From Chara braunii (taxonomy: Eukaryota > Streptophyta > Charophyceae > Charales > Characeae): a DNA stretch of 51,227 nucleotides. The notes below the pieces were generated by a model that saw only the letters and a program-made list of their open reading frames with translations, ran no database searches and was not told the DNA's origin. The stretch covers positions 281,226 through 332,452 of the forward strand of contig BFEA01000927.1 of the NCBI GenBank assembly GCA_003427395.1, written 5' to 3'. A program made the position numbers and the translations under genes. Below are positions 1 to 9,344 of this stretch, piece after piece; positions within the stretch are counted from its first letter, which is position 1; each line of letters begins with the position of its first letter.

Positions 1-70
<70 letters not shown>

Positions 71-106
71 TCTCTCTCTCTCTCTTTCTCTCCCTCTCTC
101 TCTCTC
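1..106. repeat. (CT)n microsatellite at window start
   Basis: An almost pure CT dinucleotide tract with a few CCC and TTT interruptions. It sits exactly at the left edge, so the contig may have ended or been trimmed in a simple repeat. Similar GA/CT tracts recur at about 2.3, 4.3, 7.5, 7.8 and 43.2 kb. Confidence 0.97.
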
Positions 107-211
107 AATAGACGTGTCGTTGTGATACGAGTTGCAGGCACGCAATCCCACCAGATCTTGAGTCACGTCCCATCCGTCAAAATAACATAAGTGTTAGTGA
201 AGGAAATATTT

Positions 212-1150
212 TCAAGGTCCTGCGCGTGAAGCTTGCGGTTGCGTTTGCAGGACTAAGACTTCGAATTCAAAGTCATGTACTGTGTTGCCCTTGTCGTCGA
301 CTGCACTGTTCCCTGTCTTTCTATTGTCTGCATTGTAGTACTGTGTTGCCATATCTGCCACACATGTGTCGCGTTCAAGCTTGAAAATGCAGAAACTCAT
401 AATTGTGTCTCGGTTCCATGCTGTATCGACTATGTCGTTCTTAATAACGTTCATTTTCAGCAACTGATCCGACGCCTTGCTTGACTTCTTTGTCTGTTCT
501 ATTTGTGTGCGAATCACAAGTTCGGTAAACGCTAGTTGCTGCAAGGTCACGCCAAGCTTTCCGTCATCCCTTCTTATTTGAAAGACTTTTGTGAGTGCCC
601 TCTTAAAATGTTCTGCTCCCCATGNCTCGTCGCCCTTCCTTCTCCATGTCTTGTCTTTATTCATTTGGCTACGAATATCGTTTCGCGCGGTGTTATTGTG
701 ATCCGACTGCGTGCCACGTACGAGCGGGAGACCTCTCTCTGCCCAAAACCAGTGTCTCAAGTGCCAAGTCAACTCTCCACGGACCGTTGTCATCATTCGG
801 TTGCACTCTATAAGCACACACCGTACACCATTGTCTTGTACATACTTCCCGAATCCTACCCTCACATCTTCTCCTAAAAGGTTAGCAGCCAACTGCAACG
901 CATTGAAGAAGTCGTCCTCTGAAGGGTAGAATGTTGCGTCACTCGCTGTCGAGTGCACAAAAGCTTTAGCAACGGACCTCAACAGTCTGTCTTTTTGCCT
1001 TTTTCCGAATAAGTCACATTCGTCTCGCATGCCACCCGCCCAATGCTTCACCTTTTTTGCCTCGTTTTGACATTTTCTCCCTCCTTGTAAAATCTGGCAG
1101 CCTGCAACAACGCGTATAACAACCATAAGTTGGAAGTTGGTATCCGTCAC
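212..1150 (-). CDS. Hypothetical protein ORF (about 310 codons), probably transposon-associated
   Basis: This is a long open frame on the minus strand with one ambiguous base near 625. I recognise no domain. The product is charged (many K, R, D, E) with scattered Trp and Cys, and ends in a short stretch with several Gln. The first codon of the open frame is GTG, not ATG, so either translation begins at an internal ATG (the first is about residue 9) or this is a 3' exon whose upstream part lies beyond 1150. It is co-oriented with the ORF at 2202-1507, the Ulp1-type protease at 4172-2820 and the transposase at 7104-4396, so it may be an accessory gene of the same transposon; that is inference from strand and proximity only. 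The absence of stops over about 310 codons argues for coding, but the product is unknown. Confidence 0.5.
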   Translation of the reverse strand: MTDTNFQLMVVIRVVAGCQILQGGRKCQNEAKKVKHWAGGMRDECDLFGKRQKDRLLRSVAKAFVHSTASDATFYPSEDDFFNALQLAANLLGEDVRVGFGKYVQDNGVRCVLIECNRMMTTVRGELTWHLRHWFWAERGLPLVRGTQSDHNNTARNDIRSQMNKDKTWRRKGDEXWGAEHFKRALTKVFQIRRDDGKLGVTLQQLAFTELVIRTQIEQTKKSSKASDQLLKMNVIKNDIVDTAWNRDTIMSFCIFKLERDTCVADMATQYYNADNRKTGNSAVDDKGNTVHDFEFEVLVLQTQPQASRAGP

Positions 1151-1506
1151 TCATATGCATTCATTTGGCAGGAGAAACAACCACAAGCGCACAAAGATAT
1201 TCAAGGCTATCTCAGATTTCGTTATCGAAAAACTAATTAACATTTCGCTATCGTTTTTCACTACCTTCAGATGATGACAACAGTTTATGCAAAACAACAT
1301 GTTAACTGATCATTTCCGGCTGAAGTTTTGCTTTTCTCATACATTGATTACTTACATCCTTCAATTGCCTTCTCCTTCAGAACCAGCTGTTTGTTGGCGT
1401 TGCTTTCCTCCCTGCCTTTATCACTTGTTCCTCCTTGCGTTTTTCGATACGTCTTTTTTCTATTGTCCTTGCTACGCCTTTCTTCCCTCCTACTGCTTTG
1501 GGATGG
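1151..1506. other. Gene-free spacer
   Basis: AT-rich and pyrimidine-rich on the plus strand. The minus frame of the 2202-1507 ORF stops at 1507 after an Asp-rich tail. Beyond that I see only short frames of low-complexity character and no splice signals that clearly join the flanking ORFs. Confidence 0.5.
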
Positions 1507-2202
1507 TTATTTGTCATCATCATCGTCGTCATCGCCATCCTGTGTGTTGTTATACCCATTGTGATTGTCCTCCTTTTCGTTGCTCTCATCTTCTCCATAT
1601 GATTGTTCTTCGTTCAATCTGCCCGTGTTACCTGCTTCACCGTCCTCTGTCTCATCATATTCTTCACTGTCGCTCATGTGCTCCTTAACTGCTGTGTTCC
1701 GTGACACATCTCTTTTTTCTCCCTCAGCAGCCTCAACACCTTCGGATCCCCTCAGATCGATTGTCACCTTCTCTTCCCATTCTGTCTCAATGGTTCTCCC
1801 CCTTTTCGCATGTCCTATGTTCTTCCGAGGTTGTCCTTCGCTCGCTTGTCCACATGACCTTTTCTTTGGCGTAGGTGGCGGAGAATGTTGCTGTCGCATG
1901 CGATCCTTTGTGAATGCGGGAGAGGTGGAGGCTGAATCTTGCAGGCCCCGACGTTTTGCATCAGATCTGTTTGCTTGCGGCGGTACCGGAACCACTGCAC
2001 GGTCCGCGAGTGGCTTAATGAACGGTGATGTCTTGCTTCTTTCATTTGCGTTTTGCTGGAATTTCACCTTCTCTTTCCTCGCCAAAGTGGTTTGGCTCAT
2101 CCGCGCTGTTGGGTGTCTTTCCTCTCGAGGCTTCAGGGACGATGAAAGATCTTCATACCTACGGCGGGGTGTCATTGCAAAGCTACATAACATATACAAC
2201 AT
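1507..2202 (-). CDS. Hypothetical disordered, acidic-tailed protein ORF
   Basis: The frame starts with ATG at 2202 and runs 231 codons to a stop at 1507. The product looks intrinsically disordered. The N-terminal half is rich in Ser, Pro, Lys and Arg with basic clusters that could act as nuclear localisation signals (a PPPTPKKR-type motif near the middle). The C-terminal third is strongly acidic (Asp/Glu/Asn rich) and ends in a run of seven Asp followed by Lys. No catalytic motif is visible. It lies about 620 bases downstream of the Ulp1-type protease stop on the same strand, and a (CT)n tract in sense orientation lies about 95 bases upstream of the ATG. It may be an accessory protein of the neighbouring transposon or an exon of a larger gene. 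Low-complexity composition means the frame could be partly fortuitous. Confidence 0.4.
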   Translation of the reverse strand: MLYMLCSFAMTPRRRYEDLSSSLKPREERHPTARMSQTTLARKEKVKFQQNANERSKTSPFIKPLADRAVVPVPPQANRSDAKRRGLQDSASTSPAFTKDRMRQQHSPPPTPKKRSCGQASEGQPRKNIGHAKRGRTIETEWEEKVTIDLRGSEGVEAAEGEKRDVSRNTAVKEHMSDSEEYDETEDGEAGNTGRLNEEQSYGEDESNEKEDNHNGYNNTQDGDDDDDDDK

Positions 2203-2280
2203 TTCAGTTACAAATCAATGGCTTCAAAGATTTATAATGTATACAGAACGTTTAAATGTGATTGTTTCCAAACATTGGTG

Positions 2281-2293
2281 TGTGTGTGTGTGT

Positions 2294-2338
<45 letters not shown>

Positions 2339-2360
2339 CAGAGAGAGAGAGAGACAGAAC

Positions 2361-2415
<55 letters not shown>

Positions 2416-2428
2416 TCTCTCTCTGTCA
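2281..2428. repeat. (GT)n-(GA)n-(CT)n compound microsatellite forming an inverted repeat
   Basis: A short GT tract (to about 2294) is followed by a GA tract with GACA interruptions (2295-2358), then directly by a CT tract with TGTC interruptions (2361-2428). The GA and CT arms are reverse complements, interruptions included, so the tract can fold into a hairpin of up to about 60 bp. Confidence 0.9.
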
Positions 2429-2540
2429 CTCCACACGGTGTTTAGTAGAGATCACATTCGCGCACAAAGAAACATAAAAGACATCGGTGATATCTTTTTC
2501 CCAACATTGTCCTTGTAATATATAATGTCATCATTATTAA

Positions 2541-2541
2541 C

Positions 2542-2572
<31 letters not shown>

Positions 2573-2610
2573 CCGTCATCGAAAACCTTTTTTTTTTTTT
2601 TTTTTTTTTC
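2541..2610. repeat. (TCTA)n microsatellite followed by poly(T)
   Basis: About eight TCTA units (2541-2572), a short unique spacer, then a run of about 23 T (2588-2610). It lies between the 2202 ORF and the protease stop codon at 2820; on the minus strand it is an A-run downstream of the protease gene. Confidence 0.9.
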
Positions 2611-2819
2611 TCTCTCTCCAAAAATGTCCAACATAATCGAGTGTTGGACCACTACCGAGATCACCCACGAGACATGATGGACAGTGGATATGAATGAAAC
2701 TGCTGCACAAACGTTGACATGTGTATTCAAAGTGGGTTGTCAGAACTTCCATTGAAGCAAGGTCTTAAAACAAAATGTGCACTGCCTGTGCAAGCTCGTG
2801 TACAAAGCCCCGCCTCCCA

Positions 2820-4172
2820 CTACCTCTCCTCCTTGTCTAAGGTAGTTGTCCACCGTTTTCCTTGATGTGATCTCTCATGACACGTGTGATCGAGAGTTCT
2901 TCGACGAAAAAAAACAACGGTTTCTTCGTTGATGCACAAATTCTCGACAATTTGAAGTATGTCGTGTTTTGAGATCGTGGTGGGCAGTTCTGGCAACTTC
3001 CTTATCAACTTTTCTGCCATGCAACATACATACACTCCACAATCCTCACTGTTAGTTTGTTGAGGAGACCTCGCATGGACCACTTCACGACCAAACACAT
3101 CTCTGCAAGTGTTCCATGACTGGTCCACCATTTGGCGTGTGACATGTGGACCCCTTCTCTGCTCGTTGAGGTATTCATGCCACATTAAAGTCCGCAACGC
3201 CTTCCAATCCGGACTTGCGTACCCTTCGTATGAGTCAACGATTATAGCGATGGGACATGTGTCGTTCATCCAGAAATCCGTAACATTCAACATTACGAGC
3301 AACATCCAGTGATGCTTGTGGTTAATAGGAATAAGCACCACCCGTGCAGCCTCCAAGTCTTTACACAGTCGATGAATTTTGCTTTTCCGACTCTTCACAC
3401 GAGACTCCCATCCCCTTTTCGTTGTATCCACTTTCTGGTTTGCGAACACATCCGGATGCCAAAAACTTGTGCACACATGCACCGCTGTGGTGTCCTTACC
3501 TTGGAGTTCCTCTTCATATACTGACTGCATATGCATGTCCATTATATTGTCATTCAACCAGTTCCCGACAGCCAAGCACATTAGGTCTGTCTCCGTCATT
3601 GCAATCTCATGCCTTCTGCTTTTCCATGTGAATGGATATGCGTTCGTTTCGTCAACCACCTCAAACGAGTCTGACGAGGTTGTTGTTTTTTCTTTGTTGT
3701 CCTTCGTAGTCTTTTCACACGACTCCGAACGTCCAAGGAATGCTGGTCGGATTGTTCCCGTTGTGATTGCCAAGTACATTCTCTTGTGCCAAGGTTCCTT
3801 CCGTGACAGCTCCTCCCACATCTTCAACACAGTCTCCCTCGTGAGTGTTGCGCATTTCCATGCGCGCTTTGTCGAGCGTGCTGCTTCTTCACATTTTGTC
3901 GTGGAACTTGTTGTCTTCTTCCCTGTATTCTTCGCTCCACTGTTGACCTGTTGCATTCCTGAATTGATGTTATCATCATGCTCCTGCTTCCTCGACATAG
4001 TTTTTCCTCCTTTGCTATCACTCATGAATCTAGTTGTTGTTGTGCTATCATCTTCCACGTTCTTCTCCTGTGTTGTTCGCATTTGTGTCCTTCTTGATCG
4101 TTTGCGCGTCGTCGTGCTCATGTCTGCTGCCATTGCTGAGCGTTCAGTACTGTTCCTCGTAAGGTACGACAT
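2820..4172 (-). CDS. Ulp1-type (C48 family) cysteine protease, intact ORF
   Basis: Ulp1-family proteases cleave after a Gly-Gly of SUMO-like proteins; copies carried by DNA transposons are common in plants and fungi, where their role is unsettled. Counting from the ATG at 4172 (450 residues), a disordered Ser/Thr/Lys-rich N-terminus with an RKRSRR basic cluster precedes the catalytic domain from about residue 190. The domain shows the family landmarks in order: WLND (about 205-208), the catalytic His in HHW (about 288), the catalytic Asp in VDSY (about 313), a Gln-containing oxyanion segment, and the catalytic Cys in EDCGVYVC (about 378). All four key residues are present and there is no internal stop. 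The frame is open upstream as far as 4187, but the codons there are not ATG. It is co-oriented with and directly downstream of the transposase at 7104-4396, suggesting one mobile element. It is the best preserved gene in the left third of the window. Confidence 0.85.
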   Translation of the reverse strand: MSYLTRNSTERSAMAADMSTTTRKRSRRTQMRTTQEKNVEDDSTTTTRFMSDSKGGKTMSRKQEHDDNINSGMQQVNSGAKNTGKKTTSSTTKCEEAARSTKRAWKCATLTRETVLKMWEELSRKEPWHKRMYLAITTGTIRPAFLGRSESCEKTTKDNKEKTTTSSDSFEVVDETNAYPFTWKSRRHEIAMTETDLMCLAVGNWLNDNIMDMHMQSVYEEELQGKDTTAVHVCTSFWHPDVFANQKVDTTKRGWESRVKSRKSKIHRLCKDLEAARVVLIPINHKHHWMLLVMLNVTDFWMNDTCPIAIIVDSYEGYASPDWKALRTLMWHEYLNEQRRGPHVTRQMVDQSWNTCRDVFGREVVHARSPQQTNSEDCGVYVCCMAEKLIRKLPELPTTISKHDILQIVENLCINEETVVFFRRRTLDHTCHERSHQGKRWTTTLDKEER

Positions 4173-4269
4173 TCTCCCTGTGAACAAGTCATCAATATTT
4201 CACGAGTTTGTTAGCGTCTTCTTTTTGTTGCCATTCTTTGCTCGCGCCAGAGTACCTCAGTTACTGCTG

Positions 4270-4270
<1 letters not shown>

Positions 4271-4325
<55 letters not shown>
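4271..4325. repeat. (GA)n microsatellite upstream of the protease ORF
   Basis: An uninterrupted GA tract of about 27 units; in the sense of the minus-strand genes it reads (CT)n. It lies about 100 bases upstream of the protease ATG at 4172 and just beyond the 3' end of the transposase frame (4396). Confidence 0.95.
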
Positions 4326-4327
<2 letters not shown>

Positions 4328-4395
4328 GTTGCGACCATTGCCACATAATACGCAAGCCGACCATGTTGTGACTGTTGACTGTCACACCCCTCACC

Positions 4396-7104
4396 TCACA
4401 CAACAAATTTATTCAAGAAAAACATGTCTTCACGTTGTGTTGCATATCTCGATGAACCCCATTGAGGTTCTGCAAAGCATGGAACAATGTGGACAGTGTT
4501 CGTTATGCTGTCAACGAAGATGACACTGCAGAGGTGGCTGCCATTTACTATTTCCCATTTTAATTTCTTGCAACCTGTTATATCTGATCTCTCTATATCG
4601 ACTTCTTTGTACCATTTTACGAAGGCACAGTTGTGTCGGGTAGACGCTTCTTCTGTGTAGGTCCTCATCACAAAAAACATTGCGATAGATGCATACCACG
4701 TACTTCCTGACTGTGCCCTCACAACAACATAACTGTACACTGCTCTCCCGTGAAAGTTGGGTGAAGCCCTCGCTGTTTGGACAAGTGCATCCCTGCTTGT
4801 TCCATCGTCAGTTGCTGCGATTGCAAGATGAGTTCTTGTGTGTATCTACATGTCGTCATTCGGTGGATTGCACCCGTTTTTTGACATGTACGTCTGAAGA
4901 GCACCTCGAAAATACTCCTTGCACGGGAGGTCGTTCAGTATCGTCGAACCCGTTCCCGTTGCTCCGGGGTTTTCATGTAATCCAATGTTCTCGTCGGAGA
5001 AAAGTCGAAGTTGCAACTTTGTTGTCACGTGCGCCTAGTGTATTCATTCCGCATGCCGAGCACTCCATAACGGACGACCAATTCTTTGTCGTCCTCTTCC
5101 TTCGTTTCCTTGCACATTCCGCGTCGTCGTGAAATGCGACAGACCGTCGAACGTGATTTACCATTTGAAAGGAAGGTTTACGCTTGTTTGACGACTGGAA
5201 GGCTGCTTGCAAAACTTCTGGTAGTAGTGCTCCCATTCATCGGCCGCGAAATTGTCAGGAAGACCTGACCGTTTGATGCACGCCCTAAAATGGAGAAGGT
5301 CATGTAACTTTGGCAGTTTCCAGTTCGAGGTTTGGTAATGACCCAACACCTGTTTGAGGGTTGTTATGAAGTCTGTGATGAGATTGTCACATGCGTTAAG
5401 CGAATTTGTCAAATGCTTTGTGCACCGAAACATCAAAATGTACAATTCCATTAGTTTTCTGAGACAATTTGTTATTCGCTTCCCTGCCGTACCAGGAATT
5501 ATATTGCGCACTATGAATACGCACACTGTCATGACCGACCAGTTCAGCTTTGCTTCAAAACGCCCCTCACGTGAAAATTAGTCGCTACCTGTTGTAACAG
5601 GCAGCACAAGTTACAGATATGTGGTATTGCTTCTCTCGCTCAGCATTTGCAACCTCGCATCCAACTCCTTCAACACATCACTTTGTGCGACGTTGCTCAA
5701 CTTATCGCATGCAGCTGCTTTGAATGCGTCTAACATGTGCAAAAAAATATCTTGCTCGATAGTGTGCATGCGGTCTGGTTGCAAAGCCAAGTGGTAGTCA
5801 AACATGGGATCGTCGTCATCAGGACCCTTGTAAAATCCCCACAGACCATTCTCTTTCACATGCGTGTGTATGCTCAAGTCCGACAATCGTGTTTTTATTA
5901 GTCGGCGAACGTCGTCATTATCTGTTGAATGAAATTGGGTAATAAGCTGAGCCTCCATTGTTTGTGATCTCCGACAGTTAGTGAAGTCTGCGATGACGTC
6001 AAAATCTGATTTAGAGACAGTGCATGTCGCACATACGCCGTATTTCACCGTTGCGATGACACATCTTTCAGGGTAGTCTTGAATGTAACTCAAGAGGAAT
6101 GGGTGCACTGTTATCTCTCCCCACCGTTCATCATTATAAACAAATCCGTCATGCGACGCTTGCTTTGCAACTTGCAACACGACAGAAAGTGCTGAGTGCA
6201 ATATGACGACTTTGCGTTTTCTGAACGCAGAGCTTTGCAAAGCCCAGCCTTTGTCGCGTGGACGGTGATGGAGGACAGAGAGATATGCAAGAAGTGTCGC
6301 ATCATGTGCATGGTCACCTATTGACATCATTAATGGATATGCCATCTGTTTCTGTCGTCCATCTACATGTGTTTTGTCAGAATACAGACAAAGAGGCACC
6401 ACGTACCGTGTGTTGCCATTTTTATCTACACCCTTTTCTGCTCTGATGACTGTCTGTACGTGATGCTACAAGGTACCTGACCGAGCACTGTTGATTGTTT
6501 GTTGTACTTCGGGGTGCTGCACCTCAAGGCACGACACCGTCTGCATACTTTTCATCATTGCTTTGAGCAATGACATGAACGTTGTGTGCCAATCTCGGTA
6601 CCATATGATGGCATGTGCATCTGATGGCCAGTCCTCACTCCTAAGATCTATCTCCTGCCACCCGTTTGTCTCTTCCTGGCTGCTCGTCCACCGTAAAAAG
6701 TCACGGCTATTACGATACACTATTTCCTGTGGCGAAAATCTTGGATCTCTAAGTACTGACAAAAGAGAGTCGATTTTGTTCAGCGACATCCTTAAGCCAC
6801 CCCTGGAGGACAACATGATTGCAGCGAGTCTGCGCGATGTGTCGAATGACCGCACATCAGGTGGATCTTCTTCTTCAGAACCACAATCAAATTTGGCATT
6901 CACTTCTTTGTTGACAATGTTGTTACCTCCCCCACTGTCATCCGGTGCAGCGTCCTCCTGTGCGGGGCTATCGTTCCTTGCGTGTCCGTCGTCAGCATTC
7001 ATTCTACGAGTCGTGGACGAGGGACATGCTCTCGCTTTGTGCGAGTTCAATGTCCTTAATGACATAAAAGGACGACTGCATTCACACACCATCCGCTCGT
7101 CCAT
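4396..7104 (-). pseudogene. Plavaka/CACTA-like transposase, one decayed frame
   Basis: Plavaka elements are CACTA-superfamily cut-and-paste transposons. The frame begins at an ATG at 7104 with a C2H2-like finger (CECSRPFMSLRTLNSHKARAC pattern: two Cys, His, Cys). A linker follows, then the core from about 6440 with the LCLYSDKT motif, AYPLMMSIGD and LLSYIQDYPERCVIATVKYG followed by a Cys-x2-Cys pair, and a PDRMHTIEQDIF block. The segment 5577-5158 carries the NWKLPKLHDLLH block and a DEWEHYYQKF block. The C-terminal part (4820-4396) has SPNFHGRAVYSYVVVRA and IVPCF, and ends in an FFLNKF-type terminus. One reading frame covers nearly the whole length. It is interrupted by stops at 6466-6468, 5611-5613, 5578-5580 and 4846-4848, with two compensating frameshifts between about 5230 and 5000. 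I see no need for introns. The product would be about 900 residues. The Plavaka assignment rests on recalled motif order; a generic CACTA/Tnp2-like transposase is the alternative. Confidence 0.75.
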
Positions 7105-7443
7105 CGGTGCACTGTCTTTCTTAAAGGATATAAGATCTCGTCACACCCACAACGTGAAACGCGTTGCAGGTCAAAATAATGTGAGACTTATTATTTGTCG
7201 TCGCTCCTCCTTCCGTTTATTTTGTGCTTCACAACACACACGATAAGAAAAGACACGTTCAACATTTCATACATACGACTCCGCCACGTCCATGATTCGT
7301 TTGTTTATTCATACACACAACTCATTGTAATAATTTTTTTTTTTTTTTTTTTACTTTTTTTTTTCCAATGTTTTCTTCAAGTGTTCATTCTTTCTTGCGT
7401 AACATGTCACTGCTGTATGAAACACCATACGACCAACATGATG

Positions 7444-7507
<64 letters not shown>

Positions 7508-7509
7508 GG
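7105..7509. other. 5' flank of the transposase with poly(T) and (GA)n tracts
   Basis: No gene is supported. The stretch holds an AT-rich flank, two T-runs (about 7329-7352 and 7355-7365) and a (GA)n tract at 7449-7503, which reads (CT)n in the transposase sense and lies about 345 bases upstream of its ATG. Confidence 0.7.
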
Positions 7510-7827
7510 AACGAAATTGTCTACGTGCAACATTTCAACACAATTGGCAACCAATATGTCACTTATGACGGAATACGATAACAACCTGTTAATACACGAC
7601 CCCGACCTCTGAATGATATCGTCACGAATGTATGTGGAAGACTGGTCTGTCAATGTGATGCAATTTGAACAATAAATACATAAAAAAACCTCACATTTGT
7701 ACAAGGTAGGGAAGTGGGTGCCACTTACGCCGTAATATACCAACAACGTCTTTATATATGGCCCCCACTTCCCAACCACATCGTCACAAGTGTGGGTGAC
7801 AGTGACACGGTCAAAACAATAACAAAA

Positions 7828-7894
<67 letters not shown>

Positions 7895-8150
7895 TGTTTG
7901 TGTAACTGCAACATTTTAACACAGTTGGCAACTGGGTGTCACTTATGGTGGAATACGACAACAATATGTTAATACACAGCCCCGACATCTCAACGATATC
8001 ATCACGAATGTATGTGGAAGAGCGGTTTGTAAATGTGATGCAATTTGAGCAATAAACACATAAAAAAACCTCACATTTGTACAAGGTTGGGAAGTGGGTG
8101 CCACTTACGCCGTAATATACCAACAACGTCTTCATATATGGCACCAACAC
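7510..8150. repeat. Duplicated ~250-bp unit separated by a (GA)n microsatellite
   Basis: The sequence at about 7525-7760 recurs at about 7905-8145 with roughly 85-90% identity by eye. Shared blocks include the CACGAATGTATGTGGAAGA segment, the AACCTCACATTTGTACAAGG segment and the GTGGGTGCCACTTACGCCGT segment. A (GA)n tract with GAAA interruptions (7828-7894) lies between the copies, and another (7449-7503) precedes the first, so the duplicated unit probably includes a microsatellite. The frames seen across it are low-complexity shadows. Confidence 0.85.
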
Positions 8151-8155
8151 ATAGT

Positions 8156-9105
8156 TCAACCTTCCAAACGTAGTTCAACAGAATATAAACAGATTCTCAA
8201 TAGTTTATCAACACAAAGTTCAACTCCCTTAACGAGCACTTCAAATCTCATGTTATTGTACCTTTTAGGCAACCCTCTTACCGTTGTCTTTTTATTCAGA
8301 TAGTCCACAACCGCTTTAAATAAACTAGAAGCGAATGACGCATTGTAGACCAGATTATAAAAGGAATCGACGAAGTCTACAACATGCCTTCTAAAATATA
8401 TTGAAAGGACCCAATGTTCGCAGTCCTTGTGAATGGGAATGAGCAATATATCATATTTCAAAAAAAGACATTTTGCATCCATCTGCTGACCCCTCTAAAA
8501 CCCTGCAACTGCAACTTTGTAAAGAAAAAGAAGACGAAGTTGTACACTTTGAACGGAGATCGACGATAGTCCCTGGTGAGGAGAGCCCAATAAAAATTGA
8601 CGACCTCATCGTTAAGCTCACCGCCTTTGTCCAATAATGTCACCATGTCTTTCACCCTAACAAGCAAGTTCTTAGTCGGCAGACGAACAATAACCATAAC
8701 CGGCGGTAGGCAACATGAAACAAGTTTGTCCATCAACTTGGACGATTGTCCCTTATTTTCTCCGATACCTGACATGCATACGTCTGCTGCACAGTCCAAC
8801 CAAGCAACACTCATGAGCATGAGAAGGATGGCACTCTAAGTATTTGAGTCGTCTCGTTCTTTGCTTAAAAGTATTATAAATTTGAACCCCTCTACTTGTA
8901 GTTCTAGAAAAGTATGGCGCGGGTTCAAGAAGCAGAGAAACAACGCACTTCTTGCAAACTCTGATATGCAACTTCTCAAATGTGTCAGAACTCATACCCG
9001 CCGCTTCTACAATCTGAATATCCCTTCTCGACAATCGAGGCATATTCGTCATTATGAGAGACTCCTCCGAGTTTCTCCGCACGATACATGAAGGAGATGG
9101 TCGAC
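8156..9105 (-). pseudogene. Ulp1-like protease domain, truncated and frameshifted
   Basis: Read on the minus strand, the first part (9105 to about 8821) carries a Cys-containing segment of unknown fold. It begins at a good acceptor-like site (TTGTTGTATAG just upstream), so a splice here is possible. The next frame (8820-8458) shows the beginning of a C48 domain: LNDEVVNFYW, an FFFF.TKL segment and SRWM. The last frame (8482-8156) shows the catalytic His in HW (DILLIPIH...HW) and the catalytic Asp in FVDSFYN. The two Ulp1 halves are offset by one base at a T-run near 8460, a likely indel. The Q...DCG segment with the catalytic Cys is not found downstream, where the duplicated unit at 8150 begins. 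The domain is therefore inactive as it stands. It differs clearly in sequence from the intact protease at 4172-2820. Confidence 0.65.
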
Positions 9106-9344
9106 CTATACAACAAATGAAGGAAAAAAAATTATGAATACAACACAATGAACACATCACCGCACTGCACAACCAAGGGGCAACCAGCAATTACCTACAT
9201 ATCAAAACATATCGCCGCTCTCTACATCGAAAAGTAAACTCCAGGTTCTCATACAGTAGTTGGACCCAAAAGTGAGCAACTTATGTCACTGATTAATCTC
9301 CAAACGCTCATTCACTACGTAGACCCAAACATGAGCAACTCATG

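Larger units (their letters stand above)
212..7104 (-). mobile_element. Decayed Plavaka/CACTA-like DNA transposon with accessory ORFs (ends unresolved)
   Basis: Four co-oriented minus-strand reading frames (transposase, Ulp1 protease, two unknown ORFs) without visible host genes between them suggest one element. I could not find matching CACTA-type terminal inverted repeats or target duplications, so these coordinates cover only the coding content. The left two ORFs may not belong. Confidence 0.4.

Noticed and set aside
2224-2518. Arg-Glu / Ser-Leu repeat ORFs
   Set aside because: They are translations of the GA/CT microsatellite.
1-7104. CACTA terminal inverted repeats for the DNA transposon (e.g. 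CACTACCGAG near 2650, CACTACCTTC near 1259)
   Set aside because: I found no matching inverted partner at a sensible distance; single CACTA words are expected by chance.
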